Source of the DNA: Prionace glauca
Lineage: Eukaryota; Chordata; Chondrichthyes; Carcharhiniformes; Carcharhinidae
Length of the DNA: 64,000 nt
Direction: 5' to 3'
Assembly (NCBI GenBank): GCA_037974335.1
Contig: CM075760.1
Coordinates: 14,812,059 to 14,876,058, forward strand
In this document: positions 53,008 to 62,828 of the stretch, piece after piece
Position numbering within the stretch: the first letter of the stretch is position 1
Layout: each line of letters opens with the position of its first letter
Made by a program: the position numbers and the translations under genes
The notes under the pieces: model-generated
Databases searched by the model: none
What the model saw: only the letters and a program-made list of their open reading frames with translations
What the model was told of the DNA's origin: nothing

Positions 53008-53342
53008 CGGCACGGTAGCACAGCGGTTAGCACTGCTGCTTCACAGCTCCAGGGTGCTGGGTTCGATTCCCGGCTCGGTTCACTGCCTGTGTGGAGTTTG
53101 CACATTCTCCTCGTGTCTGCGTGGGTTTTCTTCGGGTGCTCTGGTTTCCTCCCACAGTCCAAAGATGTGCGGGTTCGGTTCATTGGCTATGCTAAAATTG
53201 CCCCTTAGTATCCTGGGATGTTTAGGTCAGAGGGATTAGCAGGTAAAATGTGTAGGGATATGGGGATAGGGTCTGGGTGGGATTGTGTTCGGTGCAGACT
53301 CGATGGGCCGAAGGGCCTGTTTCTGCACTGTAGGGTTCTATG
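53008..53342 (+). mobile_element. full-length tRNA-derived SINE
   Basis: The head 'gcggcacggtagcacagcgg', B box 'gggttcgattcccgg', and tail 'gatgggccgaagggcctgtt' are all present. Nearly identical to the 11.8 kb copy. It lies 260 bp upstream of the V leader at 53605. Confidence 0.9.
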
Positions 53343-53604
53343 GTAATCTTTTGTACTGGGATGACCAAATTCACTTTTATGCTATTGCCCCTCCGCCAAG
53401 AGGCCGAATTGGAAATGAAGGAACTGTGAGTTTATTGCTTGAATTGGAGATCAAAGGAGCTTGAAACCAATTGGATGTTATCTGATGATGTTTTCAGTGG
53501 TGAACCAATCAACGTGGGCCCGGATATGACTCAACCTCTTCCCAGCTCTTGACTAAAACACTTCAACCCATTCTGGTCAAATCCGCTTCCAGCTCTCTGC
53601 AAAC

Positions 53605-54517
53605 ATGTCTCCGGTTACTTTGTATGTATTCATCATAGCGACTGTTCTTTTAACCGGTAGGTTCACAAGTTGCTCAATTCCGTGTTGTACATCACTACCA
53701 CATAATAAATTCTGTCAGGCGGTTCGCTCAATGCAAGTGGGAGTGGGTGGGTGATCAGGGAATGGATTGATCACAACATCGAAAAATTATCAGGATCTCG
53801 CTGGTCTCAACGCTGAGCATTGTTGGGATTAGGCACAATTCCCCCTTGGAATGAGAATGAGTTGGGCTCAGATTGAAGCTCCTCTGATACCAGTGGATGA
53901 GTTTGGCAAACGCCACATTTCAAACAGACAGACCGAGAGCTGTTTCCAGTTATAGGGACTGAAGGCGAGGAACTGATCTCTTTAGAAAGAACAGAATGTT
54001 TATGGTGGAAGTTTTATTTAAACGTTGCAAACACCTCTTTCCATCGGCTGAACTGTGAAATATACATGTTGTTGTGCTGTGTGATTTCTTTCTGAGATTA
54101 TTGTTCAAGAATACGGCAGATTCTGGGGTGAGGGATGGGGTTGGGGGGTTCGGGGTGGGGTTGGGGGCAGGGTGAAATCGCATTGTTTAGTTTAATATTT
54201 CTTTGCGTTCTTACAGGACATTGTGGAGGAGATTCTGTTTCACAGACACCGGCTGCAGTCACCGTCACTGAAGGAGATGTTGTTCAGTTACTCTGTAATT
54301 ACACAGCTACAAGTGATAGCAATCCTGATTTATTCTGGTACCGACAGCATTTCAACGGGTCCATGGAGTTTCTGCTGAGGAGAGACAGGTACAACACAGA
54401 GGCATCCACAGGGGACCGTTATTCAGCGAAGCTCAATGATACAACCCGCACCGTCCCGTTGAAAGTGTCTAAAACAGAGCTGACAGACTCCGGGGTGTAT
54501 TACTGCGCACTGAGCCC
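53605..54517 (+). CDS. TCR V segment, TRAV/TRDV-like, two exons
   Basis: Leader exon 53605-53656 (MSPVTLYVFIIATVLLTG), a 560-bp intron with donor 'gtaggt' and acceptor 'ttgcgttcttacag', V exon 54217-54517. The phase-1 junction gives LLTGHCGGDSVSQTPAAVTV. Framework landmarks: VVQLLCNYT (first Cys), DLFWYRQHFNGSMEFLL (Trp), TELTDSGVYYCALSP (second Cys). All invariant residues are present. CALS and the FLLRRDRY stretch fit the alpha/delta V group. An RSS follows directly. The short upstream region has a CCAAT ('aaccaatcaacg'). It would be rearranged by deletion if the J segments lie to the right. Confidence 0.88.
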
Positions 54518-54556
54518 CACAGAGACACAGAGCTGGGCTGAACCTGTACAAAAACT
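54518..54556 (+). other. 23-RSS of the 53.6 kb V segment
   Basis: Heptamer CACAGAG (54518-54524; one deviation, CAC kept), 23-bp spacer, nonamer ACAAAAACT (54548-54556). Confidence 0.9.
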
Positions 54557-56539
54557 CTCAGAGCCTCACGCAACGTAACGCAGCGTGAGGCAAACATTGG
54601 ATCAGAGTGAGTCTGAAATGGAACCTGAAATCGTAGCGATTTCTCATTTTTTACTGAGAATATTTTTATGAATAACAAATATATTGCAAAATTAAAACAC
54701 TGGGACACTTAAAAGAATGAGCTTGAGAATATTTTTGTAAATTTTAATGTCCCGAAGTGTTTTATGTAATAAACACAACAGCTATTTTTGGACTCACAAT
54801 GATATTATTTCATTCAGTAATATTGTAGTGCTCTGGCTGTGTCAGTCATTGTGATTGGTGAACACATACCGAACAAGATGTTTCTCTTGCTGTTTTTGGA
54901 AACAGTGACCATGTGGCACCTCCACCTGAGAGGGAAGACGGTACCCCAGATTTAACAGGTCATCGAGAGGCTGAGAGCTCTGACGGTGCAGCATTTCTAA
55001 ACACTGCGCTGTCTCCTCGGTAAGTTCCCGGAGTGTTGTTCCGGATAGACTGCCGGTTTCTCCTGGAGGGGAAAGAATTTCTGAAGGGACTGGAGACCGA
55101 ATCCGTGAAGTCCCAGTGCGTGGTGACCATTCATTAACCTATTCTGGAAAAAAAACAAACTGAAATATCGAAAATGAATTTAAAGATAAACATTATCGGT
55201 TCCCGTGGAAACAGAAAGACAATGAACGCAACCTGTACAAACAAGTATCCCTCGAAAAAAGATCGAACTTTTACTGATGTAGTGCCTTTCACAGACTCCA
55301 GAGGTCAAATGGGACTTGCGAACCTAAGGAATTTCATTTTCAGTGTAGTTGTGGTGATGTTACAAACTTCATCACCGCAGGAGGCAGTGGGAATGTTTAA
55401 TTCTCAATCAGAAATTCTCGTCACTCTGACCCTGGAGTAAAGGGAATGGGGAATTTAAGTATGTGCCGGTTACATTGAACTTGTCACAAATTTGAACCAA
55501 ATAATGGACACCTTTCCCTCGCTCTCTTTTCACCCATTCTCTCTCTTTCTCTTTCTGCTACATTGAGAAGCCATATTGAGGATCCATACTGTCCTAAGCG
55601 TCTTACTCAGATTACCCAGTGACATTAGAATACAATGCTCTATAGAGTTCACTCTCTAAATCTCCTGTCCGCCCCCCACCTCCCCCCCCCCCTTCATTCC
55701 TCCGGGCACCATGCCCTGACGTGGCGCTAGGTGATCACAGATTTCCATTAGATTGCTCCATGATTCTGCCTGACAAATTACTGCAGTGGCTTTCATTACC
55801 TCCTGCAGTATATGTGAGCAGGAAACTCTCCTGTTCTCACCACCTGTCATTAAGCATACTGGAAGAATTCAGACCCTGATGTTCAACATTTGGTGGCGAG
55901 GTGAAGAACACACCTCAGTAGCCAAAAGACTGCAAAGCGGTTTGAACCCAAAACTTCTTGTACAGAAGACCTTCAGTGCCAGGTCTTCTGTAATTCACTT
56001 ACAAACTCTTGCTCTAAATACACTGCGGTTTGTGGTGTGATGACGCACAGATATTTCCTGTAATTCCAGCTGTCACCTGTTACAGGGGGAACTGACAGTC
56101 CTACAAGGTTTAACGAAAGCGGGCGTCATCAGTGAAGCAATGATCCTCTATGTTGATCCTCTATGTTGTCATGTAACAATATCATGTAATATTGTTACAT
56201 GATATCGCTGGGTTCATATTGCAGCAGTTTATTATGGGTTTTATTACATCAATGTTACTACTTCTATATCTGATACCTTTGTTATTGTTTTTAGTTTTCT
56301 CCATTTGTTGCTTGATATTGATACAAGATCATTTGTTTCAGTTTTCTGATGAGTCAAGGAGTAATTTGTATATTTCAGTGTGGGTTTTTCTGCAAGTTCT
56401 ATTGTTAGAAGCAATAAACTATATTGTTTTAATTCCATCATATAACTCACAGGAAGAACATTTTCTATCGATATGGCTTGAAACATAATCTCTTCTAAAG
56501 GCCATGGGATGTTTGGCTCCACAGTCCCCATGTCGAGTG
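54557..56539. other. long stretch without a gene
   Basis: A diverged dispersed repeat is possible at about 55.27-55.40 kb ('gtagtgcctttcacagactc'). A C-rich run lies at 55.67-55.70 kb. At 56139-56165 a 13-bp unit is doubled ('tgatcctctatgt'), and at 56170-56201 there is a perfect 13-bp inverted repeat with a 6-nt loop. No V, J or other gene was recognised. Confidence 0.4.
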
Positions 56540-56577
56540 AGTTATTGTACAGGCTTTGCATCTGTCGTTTCACTGTG
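56540..56577 (-). other. RSS of the 56.6 kb V pseudogene
   Basis: On the minus strand: heptamer CACAGTG (56571-56577, consensus), a 22-bp spacer, nonamer ACAATAACT (56540-56548). Confidence 0.8.
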
Positions 56578-56932
56578 TCTCACTGCACTGTATCCACCGC
56601 AGCATCACACAGTGAGACTGGTGGACTCTTTCTCACTGTCCACAGGTACATTAAACCTCAGCTGTTTCATCTCTGAATATGGAAACGAGATCCTCTGGAG
56701 ATTGATCAGTGAATTGTCGGTACTAAAATACAAACTCATTCCCAGTAACAGTAATATTGTGATGAAGAGAGACGGTCTGTCCTTGATTTACCCGATATAT
56801 CGATATCTGAAATGTCTTCGAGTGACAAGATACAGCTGTGAAAACAAGAACAAAATTAATATAAAGATACAAACAAGCATTATTACATAAAGTTCTTACG
56901 CATACTGGCAAAAGAAAGTTAAGTCTATCCAC
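56578..56932 (-). pseudogene. inverted TCR V segment pseudogene
   Basis: On the minus strand: leader remnant RLNFLLPVC (about 56926-56900) with donor 'gtaagaac', a 64-bp intron, acceptor 'cttgttttcacag', and V exon 56835-56578. It reads SCHSKTFQISIYRVNQGQTV, SLHHNITVTGNEFVF, a stop in place of the FR2 Trp, then YRQFTDQSPEDLVSIFRDET and RFNVPVDSEKESTSLTV. The first Cys is replaced (LHH). Near the end DAAV is readable but the second Cys frame is shifted. An RSS follows. Confidence 0.8.
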
Positions 56933-57254
56933 CTATCTGTCTGCATCTGACTCTGAACATCTCTACCTCTTATCAATCTGTCTATTCACCTATCTTTTTC
57001 TAGAATATTTATTTAGATAATTGACAGACAGATTTTTCTGCCTGTCTCTTTAATTTGCTTTTGGAACAACGAAACAGTTTTTTTAAAAAAAAACTTAATA
57101 TGCTTCGATAATCTGCATCTTTAATGACAACTTTAGGATGTTAGAACGCTATCTAGATAGAACATTAAATGTGGGAAAGTAACATTCAAGAACATCAACG
57201 GCATTTCTGATTTGCAGAAAACTTAAAAGTGCAGCGGAGACACAGCGGTGAACA

Positions 57255-57293
57255 GGATATTGTACAGGGGGATCCGCTCTTTGTCTCACTGTG
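57255..57293 (-). other. 23-RSS of the 57.3 kb V segment
   Basis: On the minus strand: heptamer CACAGTG (57287-57293, consensus), 23-bp spacer, nonamer ACAATATCC (57255-57263; A-run weakened by two T). Confidence 0.88.
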
Positions 57294-57721
57294 TCTGCTT
57301 CGCACAGAGATACATTCCGGAGAACAGAACCGTCGTCTCATCTATAGAAATGGTGTTGGAATTCTTTATTCGGTCAAAGGACAGTGTGTAACTTCCTTTG
57401 GTGGAATTCCCCTGGTAAATGGAGGCGATAAATGTCGGAGGTTCTCTCAGTGTTTGTCTGTACCAGGCTACTGTATCGCCTGTAGCAACAGAGAGCCGAC
57501 ACTTGAGTTCAACCCGCTCCCCTTCCCGAGACACGACCTGCTCAGGATGGGAGCTCTGATCCTCACACTGAACAGCTGTGAACAGAAGAAAATCACTCAT
57601 AAACTATACGTTACGAAGAGATTGTTAAAATAATCCGTCTGAGTAAATCAATAAACTCACACAATATCAGCAGCATCAGAGCTCCAACTGGAAATAACTC
57701 TTTGCGGGGATTTCTCTTCAT
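57294..57721 (-). CDS. inverted TCR V segment, two exons
   Basis: Leader exon 57721-57661 (MKRNPRKELFPVGALMLLLIL), an 85-bp intron (donor 'gtgagttt', acceptor 'ttctgttcacag'), V exon 57575-57294. It reads VQCEDQSSHPEQVVSREGER, VELKCRLSV (first Cys), DTVAWYRQTLREPPTFIAS (Trp), TISIDETTVLFSGMYLCAKQ (second Cys). The DSG of FR3 is FSG here. The frame is open throughout. Orientation is opposite to the 47.9, 53.6 and 61.8 kb segments, so joining to a J on the plus strand would need inversion. The disrupted relative at 51.0 kb faces the other way. I would place it in the alpha/delta V group, subgroup unknown. Confidence 0.85.
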
Positions 57722-57985
57722 GATTGATGAAGATACACAAGAGCATCAATCAGGATCTACTCTCTAAACTGGGACTTGCTGCCGAGGCCCAGACTCTGAA
57801 TGTTGGGGAGGGAGAGGAGGGGCGAGAGCTTCACATTCCCCCATTCAATGTGAGACCCAAGGGCCACACTTTCACCGATTGGATAATTATGGGATATCGG
57901 TATCTGACGTTTCTCACGGTGCCACTCAGCAATTGGCTGTTTCTCAAACCAGAAACCATTTGAACCGTCACTGCTTCCGAGCATC
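57722..57985 (-). promoter_or_regulatory. upstream region of the inverted V, conserved with 50.7 kb
   Basis: In reverse it matches 50705-50956: 'tgagaaacagccaattgctg' against 'tgagaaacagccgatctctc', both followed by 'gtggcaccgtgag'. Conservation across 250 bp upstream of both leaders suggests the V promoter was copied with the gene. Single elements (TATA, octamer) are not obvious. Confidence 0.55.
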
Positions 57986-59454
57986 TCCTTCCTCACTGCA
58001 GCAACAAAGTAAATTGTGTTGCAAGAATTGTGCTGTGGCGTCTTTCTAATTGAAAAGAGCCGTTCATAATCTTGGAACCGTAAATTGTTGTAACACTAAC
58101 AGAGACCATTCGGCCCATTGTTCACGTACTCTCTCGGTTGATGGGTTGTGAGTTGAAACGGGAATGTCACTGTCTCGTGACGAAAATAATGCAATATCAC
58201 CATCTGCTGGCGGCTTTCACTTACTGCAGGCGCCGGCCTTTGTGAGTCACAGAGAGGTTCAGTCACTCGATAGCTGGACCTAGGACCCGGTTGCTGAAGT
58301 GTGAATATTGAATATCGTTGTCAGGGATGAAAGTTTGCAGCAGGAGGTCGGGTGGCCATTTGCCCTTTTGTTATCATCCACTCTATGCGAACATTGTTCG
58401 CCATTGCCCATGGGAGTTATTGCCTGGAGATTGCATTTAGGGATTAATGTACACAACTGATGTAGTTATCAGATGTTAATTCCATCCAAACGTATAGTAG
58501 ATAAACGTTGCTGCACTTTGATGCACTGAGGTCTTTGGAGCTTAAGTTGTGAATGATACCTGGACGATACAAACTTACAATGGGCAAACAAACTGACAGA
58601 TTAATATTTTCCAATTTTTTGATTGAAGTTGGCGTCAGTTTGTGTTGTCCGTGCAAAATAAATGGTTTGGAAAAAGCATTTTGCCAGCGCGACTGAAAAA
58701 GTGACAGGTTTCTCACATCGATGTATAATTATGTCATCAGGTAATTATTATTATGCCGAGTAACACACACTTCATTTTAGATAACTATAAAGAAGGGAGA
58801 AATGCTTTCCTTGTATCTTGATAGCTCATTCTGTTTATCCAATGTGCACGCCATAAAGAATGAATAAAACGAATTCAAATCAACACGAAACTTTGCAGAT
58901 TGCAACTGTTATTGTGCCGCATGCAGAGGGAATTGATTTTGCCCTGATTCCCACTAAATTAAGCATTTTGTCTAACTGTTGTAATTTCAAACTTATCTAT
59001 AAAATACAGAAATATGTTTGCTACTATTAACAGAGTAGTTCTTGTGAGGATTTTTTTTTCATAAGATTCCGAGACAAGTTAGATTTTCTAAACTCCGCAT
59101 TTTCATGGTACTTCGAAAAGAGAGTCAGAACGAACAACTGACAGAGACAGAAACAAGAAAAGGGAGGCAGAAACCCTGAAAATGTCAGAAAGAGAAAGAG
59201 AAGCAATCAGACTAGATAATTCTGTCCGAATCCCATTTATTGGTGCGTCACTTCGATCAACATTCACAGAACAGTTAGACGTATCCCTGAAAAACAACCT
59301 CAGTTTCTGAGTCAGTAAAGCCACATTCTGATCTGGGTTACACTTTGTATCAGATTAGAAGAATCAACACATCGAGAATAACCTGTATTTTTCTGTCGAA
59401 CTCTAAAGGAATTACGATATGTCCCCTTGTTCCTTACTGGTAATAATGGTCTTG

Positions 59455-59605
59455 TTGTCTGGTGAGACACCTGATGAAGGGGAAAACACCGAAAGCTTTT
59501 GGCGTTTTCTACCAAATAAACTTGTGGGACTTTAACCTGGTGTTGTGAGACTTCTTACTGTGTTTACCCCAGTCCAACGCCGGTATCTCCACATCGAGTC
59601 TCTGT
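59455..59605 (+). mobile_element. Penelope-type tail (copy B), hammerhead-like core
   Basis: 'ctgatga' at 59471-59477 and 'gaaa' at 59491-59494 flank a short G-rich / C-rich hairpin ('aggggaaaacacc'). The tail continues 'gggactttaacctggtgttg' to 'cggtatctccacatc'. Confidence 0.75.
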
Positions 59606-59724
59606 TCAGTCAATGTCCTATCCAGGAATTGTGTTTAATTTCTGACTTTTGGAATACTCTGGGTTTGTGTTATAGGAACCATGAACGATGATTCCTTGTT
59701 CCAGGTTCCTTCTGAATTAACAAT

Positions 59725-59965
59725 TCAGGAAGAACAGAGCACAATACCGGAGTGTCGTCAGTCAATAACCAACCGTGAACCATCTCTGTTCTGATACGTC
59801 CAGTAAACCGGAAAAGGTCCAAAATATTCAATGAGGATAAAGCGCGGGAGATTCGTCTCAAGAGCCAGGCTTCCTGCTGTTTGCACAAAGGAAACAAAAC
59901 TTCTCTCTTAAATAAGCCAGGGCTCTTCACTCCGACAGCGCTGTGTATTTCTGTGCCATTGAGCC
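59725..59965 (+). pseudogene. TCR V segment pseudogene (copy B)
   Basis: Partner of 45855-46095. FR2 has additional stops ('ctgttctgatac', Trp codon lost). The 3' end again reads SDSAVYFCAIE. Both copies are dead, so inactivation began before the duplication or struck twice. Confidence 0.75.
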
Positions 59966-60005
59966 CACACTGCGGCAGAGATAGAGCGGTTCCCGGACAA
60001 ATCCT
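59966..60005 (+). other. RSS of the 59.8 kb V pseudogene
   Basis: Heptamer CACACTG (59966-59972), 24-bp spacer, nonamer ACAAATCCT (59997-60005). Confidence 0.65.
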
Positions 60006-60379
60006 CACACTGGTGTTCTAGAAAGGTACCACCAGAGGGTGCTCTTGCACCGATAAACAGAAAGAATAATTCACCCTCCACTGAGAGAGACGCAGGTGCC
60101 TTCCTGAAATATCAGAACAAAACACAACCTCAACAAGAGATAAGGAACATTTGAGGAATTGCATTGGTTAATTTCAACTCGCAGTTGGACTATCGCTGAC
60201 CTTCTTAAATGTATTTGATCTCTTTGGTTTAGTAATTGTCATTTGATCCAGTTCCGGTGTCTGTCTAATATTCAGCAACTCAATCCCCATCAGGTTTTGA
60301 AGCCTTTTTCCGGCGACCTGTGGTCTGGATTTATTTGATCCGACAAGAGTTTTGCAGCTTCAGAGGAAGTGTATAATCA

Positions 60380-60652
60380 ATGAAGACATTTCACAAGGAA
60401 GTGACTGAGATCTTTAAAACAAACATTGAGAATAGAATTCCCCGAATGACCAGTGAACTACAGAATGTTTCCTTCCTGCTGGAGTGTTTTTGTTACTATG
60501 AGCAAGCCGGAATTTGCAGCTGCCAATTTACAGAGCAGGGTTTCGTTTTCACAATCCCATCTGGAAAAGGGCAACCGTTCCCCTATCAAGGTGGTGAAAG
60601 CACTCCAGCTCGAGGTGTTTCCTTAAATATCAGCCAACTCACCACTGAGTGA
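60380..60652 (+). other. possible Ig-like relic (copy B)
   Basis: A 90-codon open frame with SELQNVSFLLECFCYYEQAG, GFVFTIPSGKGQPFPYQGGE and GVSLNISQLTTE. Spacing of two Cys-rich spots and the final LNISQLTTE recall an Ig V-type domain, but there is no signal peptide, no second-Cys motif and no RSS. The copy at 46.5 kb is broken. Confidence 0.25.
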
Positions 60653-60822
60653 TCTCACAGACTCAAAGAGGCACGATGACTGAAGTGGCCGGATACTGGA
60701 AACACTTGGGTGAAGGCTGATCCCAGGTTAATGAGGATTCTTGCCTGGCTGACTGTTACATTGTGGCTGCATCTGCCCACGATTCTGTGCAGCAGACACG
60801 GTTTCAACCGATAGTTCAAGGC

Positions 60823-60861
60823 AGGTTTTGTACATCAGTCAGACTGATTTCCATGACGATG
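60823..60861 (-). other. degenerate RSS of the 60.9 kb V pseudogene
   Basis: On the minus strand: CATCGTC at the heptamer place (60855-60861), 23-bp spacer, nonamer ACAAAACCT (60823-60831). Confidence 0.5.
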
Positions 60862-61177
60862 AGACTGAAAGCGCAGTGATACACGGCAGCGTCAGTCAGC
60901 TGCAGACCAGAGATAGTCAAACTGGTGAATTTACTCGACGTCTGAAGGTCTCCAGGGAAACGGCTTTCAACAAGATTTGTTATATCTTCAACAAATATCT
61001 AATTTTTCCTCAATACAAATAGACGCTGTTTCGCTGAGTGTTGCCGGTATCAGGATAAAATGTAGTTGATCATTGTAATATCATAGATACAGGTTAAACT
61101 CAATGTTTCTTCTTCAGTCTTTCATCCTGAGGATAGCGACAGAGTGACAGAATCTCCATGACTCAGATCTGAAAAAC
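60862..61177 (-). pseudogene. inverted TCR V segment pseudogene (copy B)
   Basis: Partner of 46994-47313. The C-terminal frame is intact here (SLTISGLQLTDAAVYHCAFS), but the FR2 Trp codon is TGA (YILS, stop, YRQHSAKQRLFVLRKN) and another stop follows in the CDR2 region. Its lesions therefore differ from copy A. Confidence 0.75.
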
Positions 61178-61821
61178 CTGCTCAAACAGAAATAAATCAG
61201 ACCGTCTGAATACTTAAAATTTAATTTTAAATCACGTTTTTAAAATTAAAGTAAATATGAAATGTGTTCGGTTCACAATTACTTGTTATGAATATTCTCC
61301 AAACAGTCCAAATGTTGAGCATTTCCTTTGCCTGTTCTGTAAAACAGGAATTGGATATTTGAAAACATCCGTTTCAAACTTCACCCTGTATATTTTGCCT
61401 CGGGATGCTCTCACTGCATTTCCCTGTGTCCGCGGTGGTGCTGTGGGGTTAGTAGCTGGTGAGCCGGCAGCCAGTGAATGGATTCACCCTGAGCTGGGTT
61501 CAGTCAATGTTCTGATAGGGAGAATGGTTTCCTAGTTAGACACGTGGGACGAGATTGGTAACCGGAAACATGTGGTTGCCGATGGGGTTTATTTATTCCG
61601 GTTTCAATTCTCCATCTCTGATTCCAGTAGAATCGACATCCGTGAGCGGATAAAGCTCGAGTCTCAGCTTCTTTCATCAGCTCCACAGAGAGACCCCACA
61701 GTTAGAACTGGAGCGGGTTTTTGACTCCTTGTTATTTCGTGTGAATATTATATACATATCCTAATTCTAAACTGATCTCCTTGGACAATTACTTGAGCAG
61801 GAATTTCATATGATCTGAAAA

Positions 61822-62154
61822 ATGTTCCGAATTTACAGATTCTCTTTGCTGCTTTTCACTCTGATCTTCACGGGAGTGACTGGAGCAGATGAGGTGATGC
61901 AGCTCCCTCGGTGGGAGGTTGTCAGCGAAGAGGAAACCATATCCATCAACTGCACCACCACCACTGCGTTTAACAGCTTGCATTGGTACAGACAGTCCCC
62001 GAATCAGCCACCCCAGCATCTGGTGATGGCCAAAAGAGAAACCGATCAAAGCGAGAAGATCACTGCCTCAATCGGGGAAGGCTACAAATTCAGTGCCCTG
62101 ACTGTGAGAGACGCCAGAGTTACAGATACCGCCACCTATCTCTGTGCCGTGAGC
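61822..62154 (+). CDS. TCR V segment, TRAV/TRDV-like, no leader intron (copy B)
   Basis: A 111-codon twin of the 47.9 kb segment, MFRIYRFSLLLFTLIFTGVT to TDTATYLCAVS. Differences cluster in CDR1 and CDR2: TTAAFRSLHW becomes TTTAFNSLHW, MARRGTDQSERI becomes MAKRETDQSEKI, and GEGSKF becomes GEGYKF. All framework residues are kept. This pattern could mean selection on the binding face, but the number of changes is small. Leader and V are again in one exon. Confidence 0.85.
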
Positions 62155-62192
62155 CACAGTGTAACAAACACGGGGGGTCCCATACAAAAACC
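62155..62192 (+). other. 22-bp-spacer RSS of the 61.8 kb V segment
   Basis: Heptamer CACAGTG (62155-62161), a 22-bp spacer (one base shorter than copy A), nonamer ACAAAAACC (62184-62192). Both recognition elements are consensus. Confidence 0.92.
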
Positions 62193-62612
62193 TGCACCGA
62201 TTGTGAGATCCACTCTGTGTGTCTGCAATGTCGGCGGAGGGAGTGATGGGATTATTTTAAAATAGTCAAAAAAGGAAATGAGCGCAACTGAAAATAAAAT
62301 ATAGAATCTAATTATTAAAATTCGGTCAGAAATGAAGAGAGTTGAAAACAGAAATGGTGAAGAGGAAAGAGGGAGCATGTAAACTAAACTGAATGATTGG
62401 AAAACAGGACAGAGGAAAGTTCAGTTATTGTCGGAGGAGTGGACAGAAAATGAGGAAAGTGTTGAAATAGAGATCGAGATTGAAAAGTACCGAGTGTAAT
62501 AGACAGAGTAAAAATCAAGTGATATGATAAATAAAGAGGGGGTGGCTCCGTGATATTATCGCGAAACTATTAATCCAGAAACTCAGTTCGTGTTGGGGAG
62601 AGCCGGAATTCA

Positions 62613-62828
62613 GAATTTACTGATGACCATGAAACCATTGTCTGAAAACTCATCTGATTCACTCATGTCCTTTCGGGAAGGAAATCTGCCGCCCTTACCT
62701 GGTCTGGTCTATATGTGATTCCAGAGCCACAGCAATGTGGTTGACTCTCAACTGCCCTCGAAGGGCAAATAAGGAGGGGCGATAAATGCTGGCCAGCCAG
62801 CGACGGCTAAGTCCCACCGGTAACTAAT
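62613..62828 (+). mobile_element. SINE 3' part (copy B)
   Basis: Partner of 48737-48952, with the same missing head. The insertion predates the tandem duplication. Confidence 0.8.

Noticed and set aside
56504-56890. 128-codon plus frame that looked Ig-like (GTLNLSC...VTRYSCENK)
   Set aside because: The minus strand here carries a V pseudogene with acceptor, WYRQ region and RSS, so the plus frame is its antisense shadow.
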